From positions 1,736,001 to 1,800,000 of the forward strand of contig CP095414.1 in assembly GCA_029541985.1 (NCBI GenBank): DNA of 64,000 nucleotides, read 5' to 3'. Source of the stretch: Bacteroidales bacterium F22 (GTDB lineage Bacteria > Bacteroidota > Bacteroidia > Bacteroidales > Bacteroidaceae). Shown here in pieces: positions 1 through 9,020 of the stretch (the first letter of the stretch is position 1; every line of letters begins with the position of its first letter). Both the position numbers and the translations under genes were made by a program. The notes under the pieces are model-generated. The model made no database searches and was not told the DNA's origin. It worked only from the letters and a program-made list of their open reading frames with translations.

Positions 1-249
1 GAACTGATTTATTGTTTCGAGAAATCAGGAGTATTGAACGATGCTGAAGACGATAATAGTGTGATTCCTGCCATCACTCCTGCTTCTTTCGAAGATCTTA
101 TCGAAAGAAAAATCGTACAAGGAGGAATGATTCCTAAATTGAATAATGCCGTTGATGCTGTCCTGTCAGGAGTAAATAAGGTACGTATCACTAAGGCAAG
201 CAATCTAAATAATGATTCAACTGGAACAATATTTATGAAAGAAGATTAA
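1..249 (+). CDS. argB: Acetylglutamate kinase, C-terminal part
   Basis: The reading frame is open from the first base, so this is the 3' end of a gene that starts before the window. Acetylglutamate kinase phosphorylates N-acetylglutamate in the second step of arginine synthesis, in the cytosol. The visible tail has the family's DDNSVIPAIT stretch, the VQGGMIPKLNNA segment of the amino-acid-kinase fold and a closing GT-I motif. These match the ATP-binding end of ArgB proteins from Bacteroidales. About 83 residues are present, roughly the last third of the usual 255-260. Identification rests on recalled family sequence. Confidence 0.85.
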   Translation, partial: ELIYCFEKSGVLNDAEDDNSVIPAITPASFEDLIERKIVQGGMIPKLNNAVDAVLSGVNKVRITKASNLNNDSTGTIFMKED

Positions 250-334
250 AAGGGCCTTTTTCGTATTTGATTTCTTTAGTTTGGCATAAATCATGCAAAG
301 TTTTATCAAAAGATTAAATAGTAAAATTTTGAAT

Positions 335-1489
335 ATGAGAAAGTTTGAATTTCAAAACCCAGTAAAACTCCTTTTTGGCGAAGGTCAAATCAGTAAAGTC
401 AGTTCCGAGATTGATTCTAAAGCTCGAATACTTTTGACTTATGGTGGTGGTAGCATCAAACGTAATGGTGTCTATAATCAAGTAAAAGAGGCACTCAGAG
501 ACTACAAAGTTATTGAATTCGGAGGGATAGAAGCTAATCCCGATTATTCAACGACAAAAAAAGCAATTGATCTTTGTAAAAATGAGAAAATTGATTTCGT
601 CCTTGCAGTTGGAGGAGGAAGTGTCAGTGATGCTACGAAATTTATAGCCGCTGGTGCTTGCTATGAAGGAGATTCATGGGATTTCGTGAGTAAAAAGGTG
701 ACCATTACTAAGGCATTACCTCTAGGAGTCATCATGACTATGCCTGCTACTTCTAGCGAGATGAATAATGGAGGAGTTATTTCCCGCCGTGAAACAAAAG
801 AAAAATGGCCTTTTAGTAGCCCCGTATTGTTCCCTAAATTTGCAGTATTAGATCCGACTACTCTTAGAACGCTTCCTAAAAGACAAATAGCGAATGGATT
901 GGTGGACATCTATGTTCATCTAGTTGAACAGTACCTAACTACTACAGACCATTATATGGCTACAGATAGACTAGCTGAAGGACTCCTTCAGAATCTTATT
1001 GAACTCTCACCTAAGTTGACTTCTGATAGCAAAACAAGTTATGAGGACTTGGCAAATTATATGCTGACTGCAACCCTTGGTCTTAATGGGTGGACAGGTA
1101 TGGGGGCTCTACAAGATTGGGCAACTCATATGATGGGACACGAGGTTACTGCTATTGCTGGCTTAGACCACGGACAGACATTGGCAATCATCTATCCTGG
1201 AACAATGGATATCATGCGTGATGCTAAACATGACAAGCTTCTTCAATATGCAGCTCGCGTATGGAACATCACCGAAGGCAGTGAAGAAGAACGTATCAAC
1301 CAAGCAATAGAGAAGACAGAACAATATTTCATCAATGCTGGATGTAAAGTTCGTCTTAGCGACTATGGCCTAGGAAAAGAAATAGCTAATGAAGTCGCTG
1401 ACCGTTTCAAGTCTCGCGGCTATAACATCGGAGAGAATGGAATCGTAACTGCTGAAAAAGTACGTGAGATTCTTCTTTCTCGAGTTTAA
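335..1489 (+). CDS. Iron-containing alcohol dehydrogenase, YqhD/butanol-dehydrogenase type
   Basis: A cytosolic NAD(P)H-dependent group III alcohol dehydrogenase that probably reduces aldehydes. The N-terminal half has the nucleotide-binding signatures GGGSIKRNG and GGGSVSDATKF. The C-terminal half has metal ligands in NGLVDIYVHLVEQ (Asp and His) and in HMMGHEVTA...LDHGQ (His residues). An in-frame ATG at 293 would add 14 residues (MQSFIKRLNSKILN). I prefer 335 because YqhD-type proteins begin with a short MxxFEFxNPxKxxFG stretch, seen here as MRKFEFQNPVKLLFG, and the resulting 384 residues fit the family length. It stands alone between argB and a terminator shared with the convergent regulator gene. 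The physiological substrate cannot be read from the sequence. Confidence 0.85.
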   Translation: MRKFEFQNPVKLLFGEGQISKVSSEIDSKARILLTYGGGSIKRNGVYNQVKEALRDYKVIEFGGIEANPDYSTTKKAIDLCKNEKIDFVLAVGGGSVSDATKFIAAGACYEGDSWDFVSKKVTITKALPLGVIMTMPATSSEMNNGGVISRRETKEKWPFSSPVLFPKFAVLDPTTLRTLPKRQIANGLVDIYVHLVEQYLTTTDHYMATDRLAEGLLQNLIELSPKLTSDSKTSYEDLANYMLTATLGLNGWTGMGALQDWATHMMGHEVTAIAGLDHGQTLAIIYPGTMDIMRDAKHDKLLQYAARVWNITEGSEEERINQAIEKTEQYFINAGCKVRLSDYGLGKEIANEVADRFKSRGYNIGENGIVTAEKVREILLSRV

Positions 1490-1525
1490 CAAAATGAGCT
1501 GAAAAGCTTTTTAAAATCATAAGAT

Positions 1526-1563
1526 CACACAGATGGAATCTAGTCCATTTGTGTGGTTTTTTA
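1526..1563. terminator. Bidirectional rho-independent terminator between two convergent genes
   Basis: A 12-base-pair stem (1526-1537 with 1544-1555, one G-U pair) has a 6-base loop and is followed by TTTTTT on the plus strand. It sits between the stop of the alcohol dehydrogenase and the stop of the convergent sensor gene at 1561. The plus-strand T tract makes it strongest for the dehydrogenase. Confidence 0.8.
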
Positions 1564-4500
1564 TTTTACTGAATCTTGGTATTCTCGTGGAGACTGTCCA
1601 TGAATCTGCTTAAACACATTCGAGAAATGAGATAAACTATTATACCCTACTGCATAAGCTACTTCAGAGATTGATTTGTTACCCTTAGCCAAGAGTTCAC
1701 GGGCTTGCTCTATACGAATACTACGTATATAGTCCGATGTTGTCTGATTTACTAGTTTGGTCAATTTTCTATTTAGGTGAACTCGACTGATACCGACCGA
1801 TTCAGCTAGCATACTGACATTAAAATCAGCATTTGCTAACTCCTTATTAATAATGCTATTCACTCGTTTTATAAGAAAATCATCAGGTGAATCCACTTCT
1901 CGTTTCTCTATCTGCTTCAGTTTATTCTCCTCACGCACTGCAGCAATTTCAAGTGATTTTTTCTTCTGAATAAGATTGGCAATAGTAGCCAATAAAACAT
2001 CGATGTTAAATGGTTTCTCTATATAAGCATCAGCACCATACTTGAGCCCTTCAATGCGATCTTCTGGTTTGACTTTGGCTGTCAATAAGACAAATGGAGT
2101 ATCATTCAATATGATATTTTGCTTGATTCGTTTACACAATTGTATTCCATTCATTCGTGGCATCATAATATCAGACAAGATAAGTGTAGGGCGTTCTCGT
2201 ACAGCTATATTTAATGCTTTTAATCCATTCTCTGCAAGAAATATAGCATAACGAGTACTCAACTCCTGAGATAGGTAACTTCGTATATCCTCGTCATCGT
2301 CTACTATAAGAATAGACGTTTTTACTTGCTCTTTCTTTTCTGCAAGTGACACTTCGTCTATAAGAGAAACAACGTCTGGAGTCAACAGGTCAATGTTAAC
2401 TAATTCTTTTTCAGTCTTACCCCTATTCGAACCTTGTAGATCATCCTCTTGAAGATGTTTCTCTCCTATAGGAATCGTTAAAACAAAACGCGTCCCATCA
2501 TGTTTTGTACGTTGCTCTGCGATTAAATCACCATGTAATAATTTAGCTAGGGCTAGAGATAGATTCAAACCAATACCGTTGCCTAACATCTCTGAAGATT
2601 GACTCAGATTTGTTCTATAGAATCGGTCAAAAATACGTTTGATATCGTGCTTCTCCATACCTATACCTGTATCGCTAACTGAAATGAATATCACGGAGTC
2701 ATGATACCCTATCTCTATGGCTATTTCTCCACCATCAGGAGTAAATTTGAAAGCGTTGGACAATAGATTGAGGAGAATCTTCTCTACAGCACTTGAATCA
2801 GTCCATACCATAAGCTCATGTTCTGGGGCTTTAAAAGTGAAGTTTATGGTCTTTCTCTGTGCTTCATAAGTGAAGTCTAAACTTATCTTTTCTATTAGAT
2901 GAACGATGTCTACAGAGGAAAATTCGACATCAAACTGTCCTTCATCAAGGGTTTGGACATCCAACAGTTGGTCAACGAGTTTAATAATCCTTCGTCCGTT
3001 GCGATACATCATTTGGTACAAACTATTGTTAGAAGGATCTGTCTGTTGAAGCTTCACTAAAGGTGCCATAATCAGTGACATAGGAGTCTTGATGTCATGA
3101 GATATATTCGCATAGGTTTCGAGTTTGGCTTCTTTAACTTCTTCATCATGTGTAGCTTGTAGCAAACTCTCTTTCATATGCGTACGACTGATACGATGTT
3201 TGATTACTGTCAGTATCAACAGAGATATCAGGAAAATCCAAATACAAGAAGCCCACCATGTCAAGTACCAAGGAGGCGTCACGATAAGATGATAAGTATG
3301 CACAGCGGAACTCCCATGGTCATTCACAGCAAAGACGTCGAAATCGTATTCACCAGGAGGAAGATTGGAGAGGGTAATCTCATTCTGTCCAAGTTCGGTG
3401 CTGAGCCACTGATTGCTCAATCTTTTGATTCGATATTTGTAACGAGTATGACTTAAGCTGGAAAAATCAAAAGTACTAAATGAGAATTCGAGATATCGGT
3501 CTGAATAAGAGAACACAAAATTCTTTTTATCTATTATATGTGTTTGAATCTTGTTATTCACTGTTAAGCTAGTCAATAATAGATTTAATGTCTCTTCATT
3601 GTGCATCTCGAGATTGAGTGGATTGAAGAAGCTTATGCCATTGATACCTCCCCAAAACAGATTACCTGATGAATCGGCGCTACAACTTTGTCTGATAAAT
3701 TCGTTACCCTGTAATCCATCACTAGCATTAAACACGCCCCAACTGTTTCTATCATAACTAAAGAAAGAAAGTCCTTGTTGTGTACTTATCCATAGGTTAC
3801 CTAATTTATCCTGCTGCAATCCACATATAATATTATTACTCAACCCGTCTTTGACGGTGTAGTGCTTCGCTCGACCAGTATTTACATTGTAACGATACAA
3901 CCCATTTCTTGTTCCGACCCAAAGAAGTGTATCTGATTCGCATAATATCGTATTGATCACTTCATGTTTAAAGAATTCAACACTTGTTGAGAAAACCTTG
4001 GCTGAATCGGGTTTATCAATCCGATGAAGCCCCATAGAAGTACCTAACCAAAGGGCTTCTTTACTAATCGCTATACAAGTAGCCCATACATTCAGTGAAC
4101 CAGGAATTGATTCTACTTGAGTTACTTCATCAGTCTTTAAATTGTAACGAAAGGTACCTGAACCATAGGTTGTTATCCATAACCATTTATCGGGTATATA
4201 CTGGATAGATGAAAGACGCTTAGTGACATTGGGGCCAAGAGATACGGATTGGAAAAGATGAGACCGAGTATTAAATCTCACAAGACCTTGATTATAGCTA
4301 GCTAACCATAATTGATTACCATAAAAGGCCATATCCATTATTACACGTGGTATCTGAGTTTGTGATGCGTGCTGATTTGTACTAAAGTGAGCGACTTCTT
4401 TGACACTAAACCGTCGAGCAGTTGTGTCTGGAATTAATTCATATAGTCCATCATTATCTGTACCGACCCAAAGATGTTCATCTTGATTAAAGGCCAAAGT

Positions 4501-5580
4501 CATAACTGATGACGACCCAATAATATTAGTCTGGGGGACATTAGGACCAATATAACTGATTTCTTCATTATCGTGTGGGATGAAAAGAACTCCTTTTTGG
4601 TACATTCCAATCCAGATATTGTCGCTTTGGTCTAAAAGGAAGTCATGTATTTTTAACTGATTAATATTTGTTGGAAGCCCGTTGAGAATCATTCGCTCCG
4701 GTGTTGACATACCCATCTTATAATAAAAGACTCCATTTCCATCCGTTCCGATCATGATACTATTAGTGTTCTCATTCCATTCAATGGTTTTGACCAAGTG
4801 ACACTCATTACTCGTCATCTTATTGGTCAATGACTGAAAATAGTCGCTGGCTGCATACTTGACATAAACACCATTGTCAAGAGTACCGACGAATAAATTA
4901 CCACTCTTATCAGAACAGATGGAGGAGATATTAAAGATTCGTTTACCAGAAACTGTGTATACTGGGACAAGTGGAAGATGCCTAGACGTACAGAAAAAGA
5001 GACCTTCAGTCTCCGTTCCTACCCATACCTTCTCATTATTATCCTCGAAAATAACATTTATATGTGAGGAGTAAATCGATTGACTTAGTTGATTATCTAT
5101 AGCTATCTGATTGATGTTTGCACTATCGGCAACCGCAATTCCGGTCTGTGAAGTAGCAGCCCACAATTCTCCATTCTTACGTTGAAGTATAGATGAAACA
5201 AAAACATTTTGCAACACTTTGTCTTTATAAATCGGTACAGAAACGAACCGTTCTGACTCTCTGTCAAGCCGTTCCAATCCTACAATAGTACCTATCCAAA
5301 GGTTCCCTGAACTATCTTCATTGATAGTAGAAACATATTGATTGTAGATGCTATCTTGTGTCTGATAACAAACAAAATGATTACCATCATAACGATTTAT
5401 CCCGTTTTCAGTAGCAATCCATACGTAACCGTAACGGTCTTGATAAAGATGATTTATCATACTACTAACGAGCTCATGGTCGGACGAAAAGAGCCTCCCT
5501 TTAGCAGCAAAAGTAGGATACAACGATACATTACATAGTATCATAATTAACAATAACAGGTTTCGTCGAAAGTCAAACAT
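1561..5580 (-). CDS. Hybrid two-component system sensor/regulator (HTCS) of the polysaccharide locus
   Basis: One polypeptide of 1339 residues joins a periplasmic glycan sensor to a cytoplasmic kinase and DNA-binding regulator. A signal peptide (about 1-25) precedes many Reg_prop beta-propeller repeats (W-G-T and LWIGT/LWVGT motifs, about 30-690) and a Y_Y_Y domain (about 700-770). A membrane helix starts near W775-W776. The HisKA box has His828 in NISHDIKTP. The HATPase domain shows GNGIGLNL, the receiver has Asp1137 in LILSDIMMP, and an AraC-type helix-turn-helix ends the protein. Bacteroides HTCS proteins bind an oligosaccharide in the periplasm and switch on the adjacent PUL. Here the gene is divergent from the first susC across 232 bases, so it very probably controls 5813-21462. 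All phosphorelay residues are present. Confidence 0.95.
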   Translation of the reverse strand: MFDFRRNLLLLIMILCNVSLYPTFAAKGRLFSSDHELVSSMINHLYQDRYGYVWIATENGINRYDGNHFVCYQTQDSIYNQYVSTINEDSSGNLWIGTIVGLERLDRESERFVSVPIYKDKVLQNVFVSSILQRKNGELWAATSQTGIAVADSANINQIAIDNQLSQSIYSSHINVIFEDNNEKVWVGTETEGLFFCTSRHLPLVPVYTVSGKRIFNISSICSDKSGNLFVGTLDNGVYVKYAASDYFQSLTNKMTSNECHLVKTIEWNENTNSIMIGTDGNGVFYYKMGMSTPERMILNGLPTNINQLKIHDFLLDQSDNIWIGMYQKGVLFIPHDNEEISYIGPNVPQTNIIGSSSVMTLAFNQDEHLWVGTDNDGLYELIPDTTARRFSVKEVAHFSTNQHASQTQIPRVIMDMAFYGNQLWLASYNQGLVRFNTRSHLFQSVSLGPNVTKRLSSIQYIPDKWLWITTYGSGTFRYNLKTDEVTQVESIPGSLNVWATCIAISKEALWLGTSMGLHRIDKPDSAKVFSTSVEFFKHEVINTILCESDTLLWVGTRNGLYRYNVNTGRAKHYTVKDGLSNNIICGLQQDKLGNLWISTQQGLSFFSYDRNSWGVFNASDGLQGNEFIRQSCSADSSGNLFWGGINGISFFNPLNLEMHNEETLNLLLTSLTVNNKIQTHIIDKKNFVFSYSDRYLEFSFSTFDFSSLSHTRYKYRIKRLSNQWLSTELGQNEITLSNLPPGEYDFDVFAVNDHGSSAVHTYHLIVTPPWYLTWWASCIWIFLISLLILTVIKHRISRTHMKESLLQATHDEEVKEAKLETYANISHDIKTPMSLIMAPLVKLQQTDPSNNSLYQMMYRNGRRIIKLVDQLLDVQTLDEGQFDVEFSSVDIVHLIEKISLDFTYEAQRKTINFTFKAPEHELMVWTDSSAVEKILLNLLSNAFKFTPDGGEIAIEIGYHDSVIFISVSDTGIGMEKHDIKRIFDRFYRTNLSQSSEMLGNGIGLNLSLALAKLLHGDLIAEQRTKHDGTRFVLTIPIGEKHLQEDDLQGSNRGKTEKELVNIDLLTPDVVSLIDEVSLAEKKEQVKTSILIVDDDEDIRSYLSQELSTRYAIFLAENGLKALNIAVRERPTLILSDIMMPRMNGIQLCKRIKQNIILNDTPFVLLTAKVKPEDRIEGLKYGADAYIEKPFNIDVLLATIANLIQKKKSLEIAAVREENKLKQIEKREVDSPDDFLIKRVNSIINKELANADFNVSMLAESVGISRVHLNRKLTKLVNQTTSDYIRSIRIEQARELLAKGNKSISEVAYAVGYNSLSHFSNVFKQIHGQSPREYQDSVK

Positions 5581-5758
5581 AAGCGTTTATTAGTATTATA
5601 GGCGAATATATTGCTTTATTCTCATATTGACAATAATAATAAAGGGTTATTAGCTTTAATTATTGCACTATTGATACTAAAACTTTAAATAATGAAACAT
5701 TGTATTCTTACTATAAGTAGATGTATCGGATAGAATTTTATTTCAAAGAAAAAGCGCT

Positions 5759-5766
5759 TACGTTTG
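5759..5766 (+). promoter_or_regulatory. Bacteroidota -7 promoter element before the first susC
   Basis: TACGTTTG fits the Bacteroidota -7 consensus TAnnTTTG exactly and lies 46 bases before the susC start codon. No clear TTTG -33 element is found about 20 bases upstream, as expected if an activator (the divergent HTCS) is needed. The rest of the 5581-5812 gap is A/T rich with repeated ATATTG/TATTG words that could be regulator half-sites, which is only a suggestion. Confidence 0.5.
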
Positions 5767-5812
5767 TATCATTCTGAAAAGAAAACCTAATGTAAAACTA
5801 AAATTCGATTAC

Positions 5813-8800
5813 ATGAAAATTAAACATTTAATTGTAGTGGTTGTATCTTTGCTCATTTGTCTGCCCGTGATGGCTCAACAAAAGACAATAACAGGTACAG
5901 TCACTTCTTCCTCAGACAGTTTTGGTATTATTGGAGCCGCTGTTATGATCAAAGGGACCACCGTGGGTACTATTACCGATTTTGACGGTCATTTTTCTAT
6001 TACTAGCAAAACACCACAATGTACACTTGTGTTTTCTAGTTTAGGATTCAAAACAACTGAAATCGTTGTACAAGCCAATCAACAAGTTGTGAATATCGTT
6101 ATGGAAGAGAATGTAAATGCTCTTGATGATGTGGTTGTTATTGGTTACGGTAGCACAAAGAAAGCACTGCTCACAGGTGCTAACCTAAACGTAAAAGGCG
6201 ATGACATTGCCAAGTTAAATACAAGTACAGCACTGGAAGCTTTACAAGGTGTAGCTGCTGGTGTCTCAGTAACTCGAAACAACGGTTCTCCTGGTGCTGG
6301 TACCAAAGTAACAATTCGTGGTATGGGTACTATTGGAGATTCCAATCCTCTTTACGTAGTAGATGGAGTGACCGTAAGTAGTATCGATTACTTAAATCCA
6401 TCAGATATAGAATCTATCGATGTCCTTAAAGATGCGGCTTCAGCAGCTATTTATGGATCACGTGCTGCAAATGGAGTCATCTTAGTTACAACCAAAAAAG
6501 GAACCCTTGATAGCAAACCTCGCATCAGTTACGATGCCTATGTAGGTTGGCAAAATATCTACAAAAAGCCAGAGATGCTCAATGCACAAGAATATATGGC
6601 TATCGTAGATGAAGGTCGTTCTAACCAAGGACTAGCACCTAAAGATTGGAAAACGATGCTTTCATCTAATAGTTGGTTAAACTCTAAAGTACCTGGATTA
6701 GCTGAGAAATATGGTGAAGATATCTGGAATAACCTTCAAAATGGTTGGGAAGGAACTGATTGGTTAGATGCCATTTCTGATAAAGATGCGACTATCCAAT
6801 CACATGCAGTTAGCATCGTGGGAGGAAGTAAAGATGTAGCCTATGCTTTAGGGGTATCCTACCTTGATCAGAAAAGTATCATAGGTGGTGATATTTCAGA
6901 CGCTGGGTATAAACGTCTATCTACTCACCTAAACACAACAATGACACTTATGAAAAAAGGGAAATTAGACCTTTTAAAAATAGGTGAGAATATCACTTAC
7001 ACACATACAAAACGTAAGATTGTTGCTACAGGTAATATGTATTGGAATGATGTTCATAGTGCTCTTGTTCAAAATCCATTGTCTCCCGTTTTCTGGGACC
7101 AATCTCCTGATGCAAACCATTATAGTCCTACTTTGGACAATATAAACATGGAACATATGAATCCTGTTGCCAAGATTTATTACCAACGAAACTTCAGTTG
7201 GGGAGAAGGCAATAATATCATAGGTAATGTATTTGCAGAATTGCAACCTATCAAGAACTTAATTATCCGCAGTGCTTTCGGTATAGATGCATGGTTCGGA
7301 AATGACCGTTCATACAATCCTATATATGGGCTAGGTATTCGCTCTGAAAGTACAGTTGATAATGTATCGATGAATGCAAATCAAGGGGCAAACAGAACAT
7401 GGACCAATACAGTTGATTATAAGCATCAATTCGGTGAACATAGCGTCGAAGTTCTTTTGGGTACAGAGTTTCATGAGACATCATTGAATCTTAATCTAGG
7501 AGGTTCAAACAAAAGAAGTACTTTCGAAGATAGTGAACATGCTTATCTAAGTAATGTCAAAAAAGGAGAAATCGCTGATATCTCTTTGTATGGTGCAGAC
7601 TATGCAGCTCAAGGAGGTGGTTTGATGTCTTATATGTCTCGCCTATCCTACAATTACCGAGGCATCTATATGTTCGATACCACAATGCGTGCAGATGGTT
7701 CTTCTAACTTTGCTAAAGGACACCGCTGGGGTTATTTCCCTTCAGTATCTGCAGGATGGAATTTTACAGAGGAACAATTTATGAAAGACAACAAAGTGTT
7801 TGACTATGGTAAATTGCGTGCTAGTTGGGGACAAAATGGTAATCAATCCATACCTAACTTCATCTATTCTTCAAATATAGCATACAACAGCGAAGGGTAT
7901 TATTTCGGAGGAAATAAGACTATCTCATCTGCTACAGCATATCCTGCAAATGTACCTAATGAAGATGTATCATGGGAAACTTCGGAACAACTTAATATAG
8001 GACTTGATGCACGATTTTTAGATTCACGCTTGTCTCTCTCATTTGATTGGTACAAGAAGACGACAAAAGATTGGTTAGTACTAGCCCCTATTCAAGGAAC
8101 AGCTGGAGCAGGAGCACCTTATATCAATGGTGGTGACATCGAAAATAAAGGATATGAAATCGTACTTGGTTGGAATGATCACGCTGGTGACTTTAATTAT
8201 GGAGCTAAATTTAATCTTTTCCATAACAAGAATACAGTCACAAAGATCAACAATGCAGAGGGTGTCATATTAGGTAACACAAACGTACTTGCTCAAGGTA
8301 GTTCATATGTATCTCGTGTAGAAGTAGGACATTCTATCGGTAGCTTCTATGGCTTCGAAACTGACGGTATCTTGCAGAATCAACAAGAGGTAGATGCCTA
8401 TGTCGGTCCAGAAGGGAAACCTTATTTCGAAGACCAACGTCCAGGAGACCTTCGGTTTGTAGATAGAAACAAAGACGGTGTGATTAACGATAACGATAAG
8501 ACATTTATAGGAAATCCAAATCCAGATTTCGAATTAGGACTTCAACTAAATGCAGAATACAAAGGGATATATGCTGCGGTAACCTTTACTGGGAAAACGG
8601 GTATGCAAGTGATGAATAACTATTTCTGGGGAGACCCTAGAGGGCATAACTTCACCACAGATATCTTTGACCGTTGGCATGGTGAAGGAACATCAACTCG
8701 CCTTCCTCGATTATCATCTGTCTCAGATCGCAATACGATGTTTATGTCTGATGCTTATGTTTATGATGCTGACTTTGTACGTGTATCCAACTTGACAATT

Positions 8801-9013
8801 GGTTACGACTTCAAAAAATATGTAGATAAAGTACCTTATTTGACTGCAGCTAAATTATACTGTTCAGTAAGTAACCTATACACATTTACAAACTACAACG
8901 GATTCGACCCTGATGTTGCTTATGGTGGAGACACCTCATGGGCATCTGGTATAGACCTCGGACTATATCCTCTTCCACGTACAGTTATGATTGGTATAAA
9001 CCTTACTTTTTAA
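5813..9013 (+). CDS. SusC-like TonB-dependent outer-membrane glycan transporter (first pair)
   Basis: A 1066-residue outer-membrane porin that takes up oligosaccharides using TonB energy. A signal peptide ends at VMAQQ (about residue 21). A carboxypeptidase-regulatory-like beta domain follows (about 25-105, with GTITDFDGHFSI). Then come the TonB-box-like stretch DDVVVIGYG, the plug domain with VTIRGMGT, NPLYVVDG and AANGVILVTTKKG, and a C-terminal barrel ending in an aromatic residue (INLTF). It is the first gene of the PUL and its stop is 7 bases before the susD-like gene, so the two are surely one pair. The length is usual for the family. The ligand cannot be deduced from this protein alone. 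Confidence 0.95.
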   Translation: MKIKHLIVVVVSLLICLPVMAQQKTITGTVTSSSDSFGIIGAAVMIKGTTVGTITDFDGHFSITSKTPQCTLVFSSLGFKTTEIVVQANQQVVNIVMEENVNALDDVVVIGYGSTKKALLTGANLNVKGDDIAKLNTSTALEALQGVAAGVSVTRNNGSPGAGTKVTIRGMGTIGDSNPLYVVDGVTVSSIDYLNPSDIESIDVLKDAASAAIYGSRAANGVILVTTKKGTLDSKPRISYDAYVGWQNIYKKPEMLNAQEYMAIVDEGRSNQGLAPKDWKTMLSSNSWLNSKVPGLAEKYGEDIWNNLQNGWEGTDWLDAISDKDATIQSHAVSIVGGSKDVAYALGVSYLDQKSIIGGDISDAGYKRLSTHLNTTMTLMKKGKLDLLKIGENITYTHTKRKIVATGNMYWNDVHSALVQNPLSPVFWDQSPDANHYSPTLDNINMEHMNPVAKIYYQRNFSWGEGNNIIGNVFAELQPIKNLIIRSAFGIDAWFGNDRSYNPIYGLGIRSESTVDNVSMNANQGANRTWTNTVDYKHQFGEHSVEVLLGTEFHETSLNLNLGGSNKRSTFEDSEHAYLSNVKKGEIADISLYGADYAAQGGGLMSYMSRLSYNYRGIYMFDTTMRADGSSNFAKGHRWGYFPSVSAGWNFTEEQFMKDNKVFDYGKLRASWGQNGNQSIPNFIYSSNIAYNSEGYYFGGNKTISSATAYPANVPNEDVSWETSEQLNIGLDARFLDSRLSLSFDWYKKTTKDWLVLAPIQGTAGAGAPYINGGDIENKGYEIVLGWNDHAGDFNYGAKFNLFHNKNTVTKINNAEGVILGNTNVLAQGSSYVSRVEVGHSIGSFYGFETDGILQNQQEVDAYVGPEGKPYFEDQRPGDLRFVDRNKDGVINDNDKTFIGNPNPDFELGLQLNAEYKGIYAAVTFTGKTGMQVMNNYFWGDPRGHNFTTDIFDRWHGEGTSTRLPRLSSVSDRNTMFMSDAYVYDADFVRVSNLTIGYDFKKYVDKVPYLTAAKLYCSVSNLYTFTNYNGFDPDVAYGGDTSWASGIDLGLYPLPRTVMIGINLTF

Positions 9014-9020
9014 TGATTAA

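Noticed and set aside
5581..5812. ATATTG/TATTG repeats as possible binding sites of the hybrid sensor regulator
   Set aside because: The repeats are short, the gap is very A/T rich and the second susC leader does not share them clearly.
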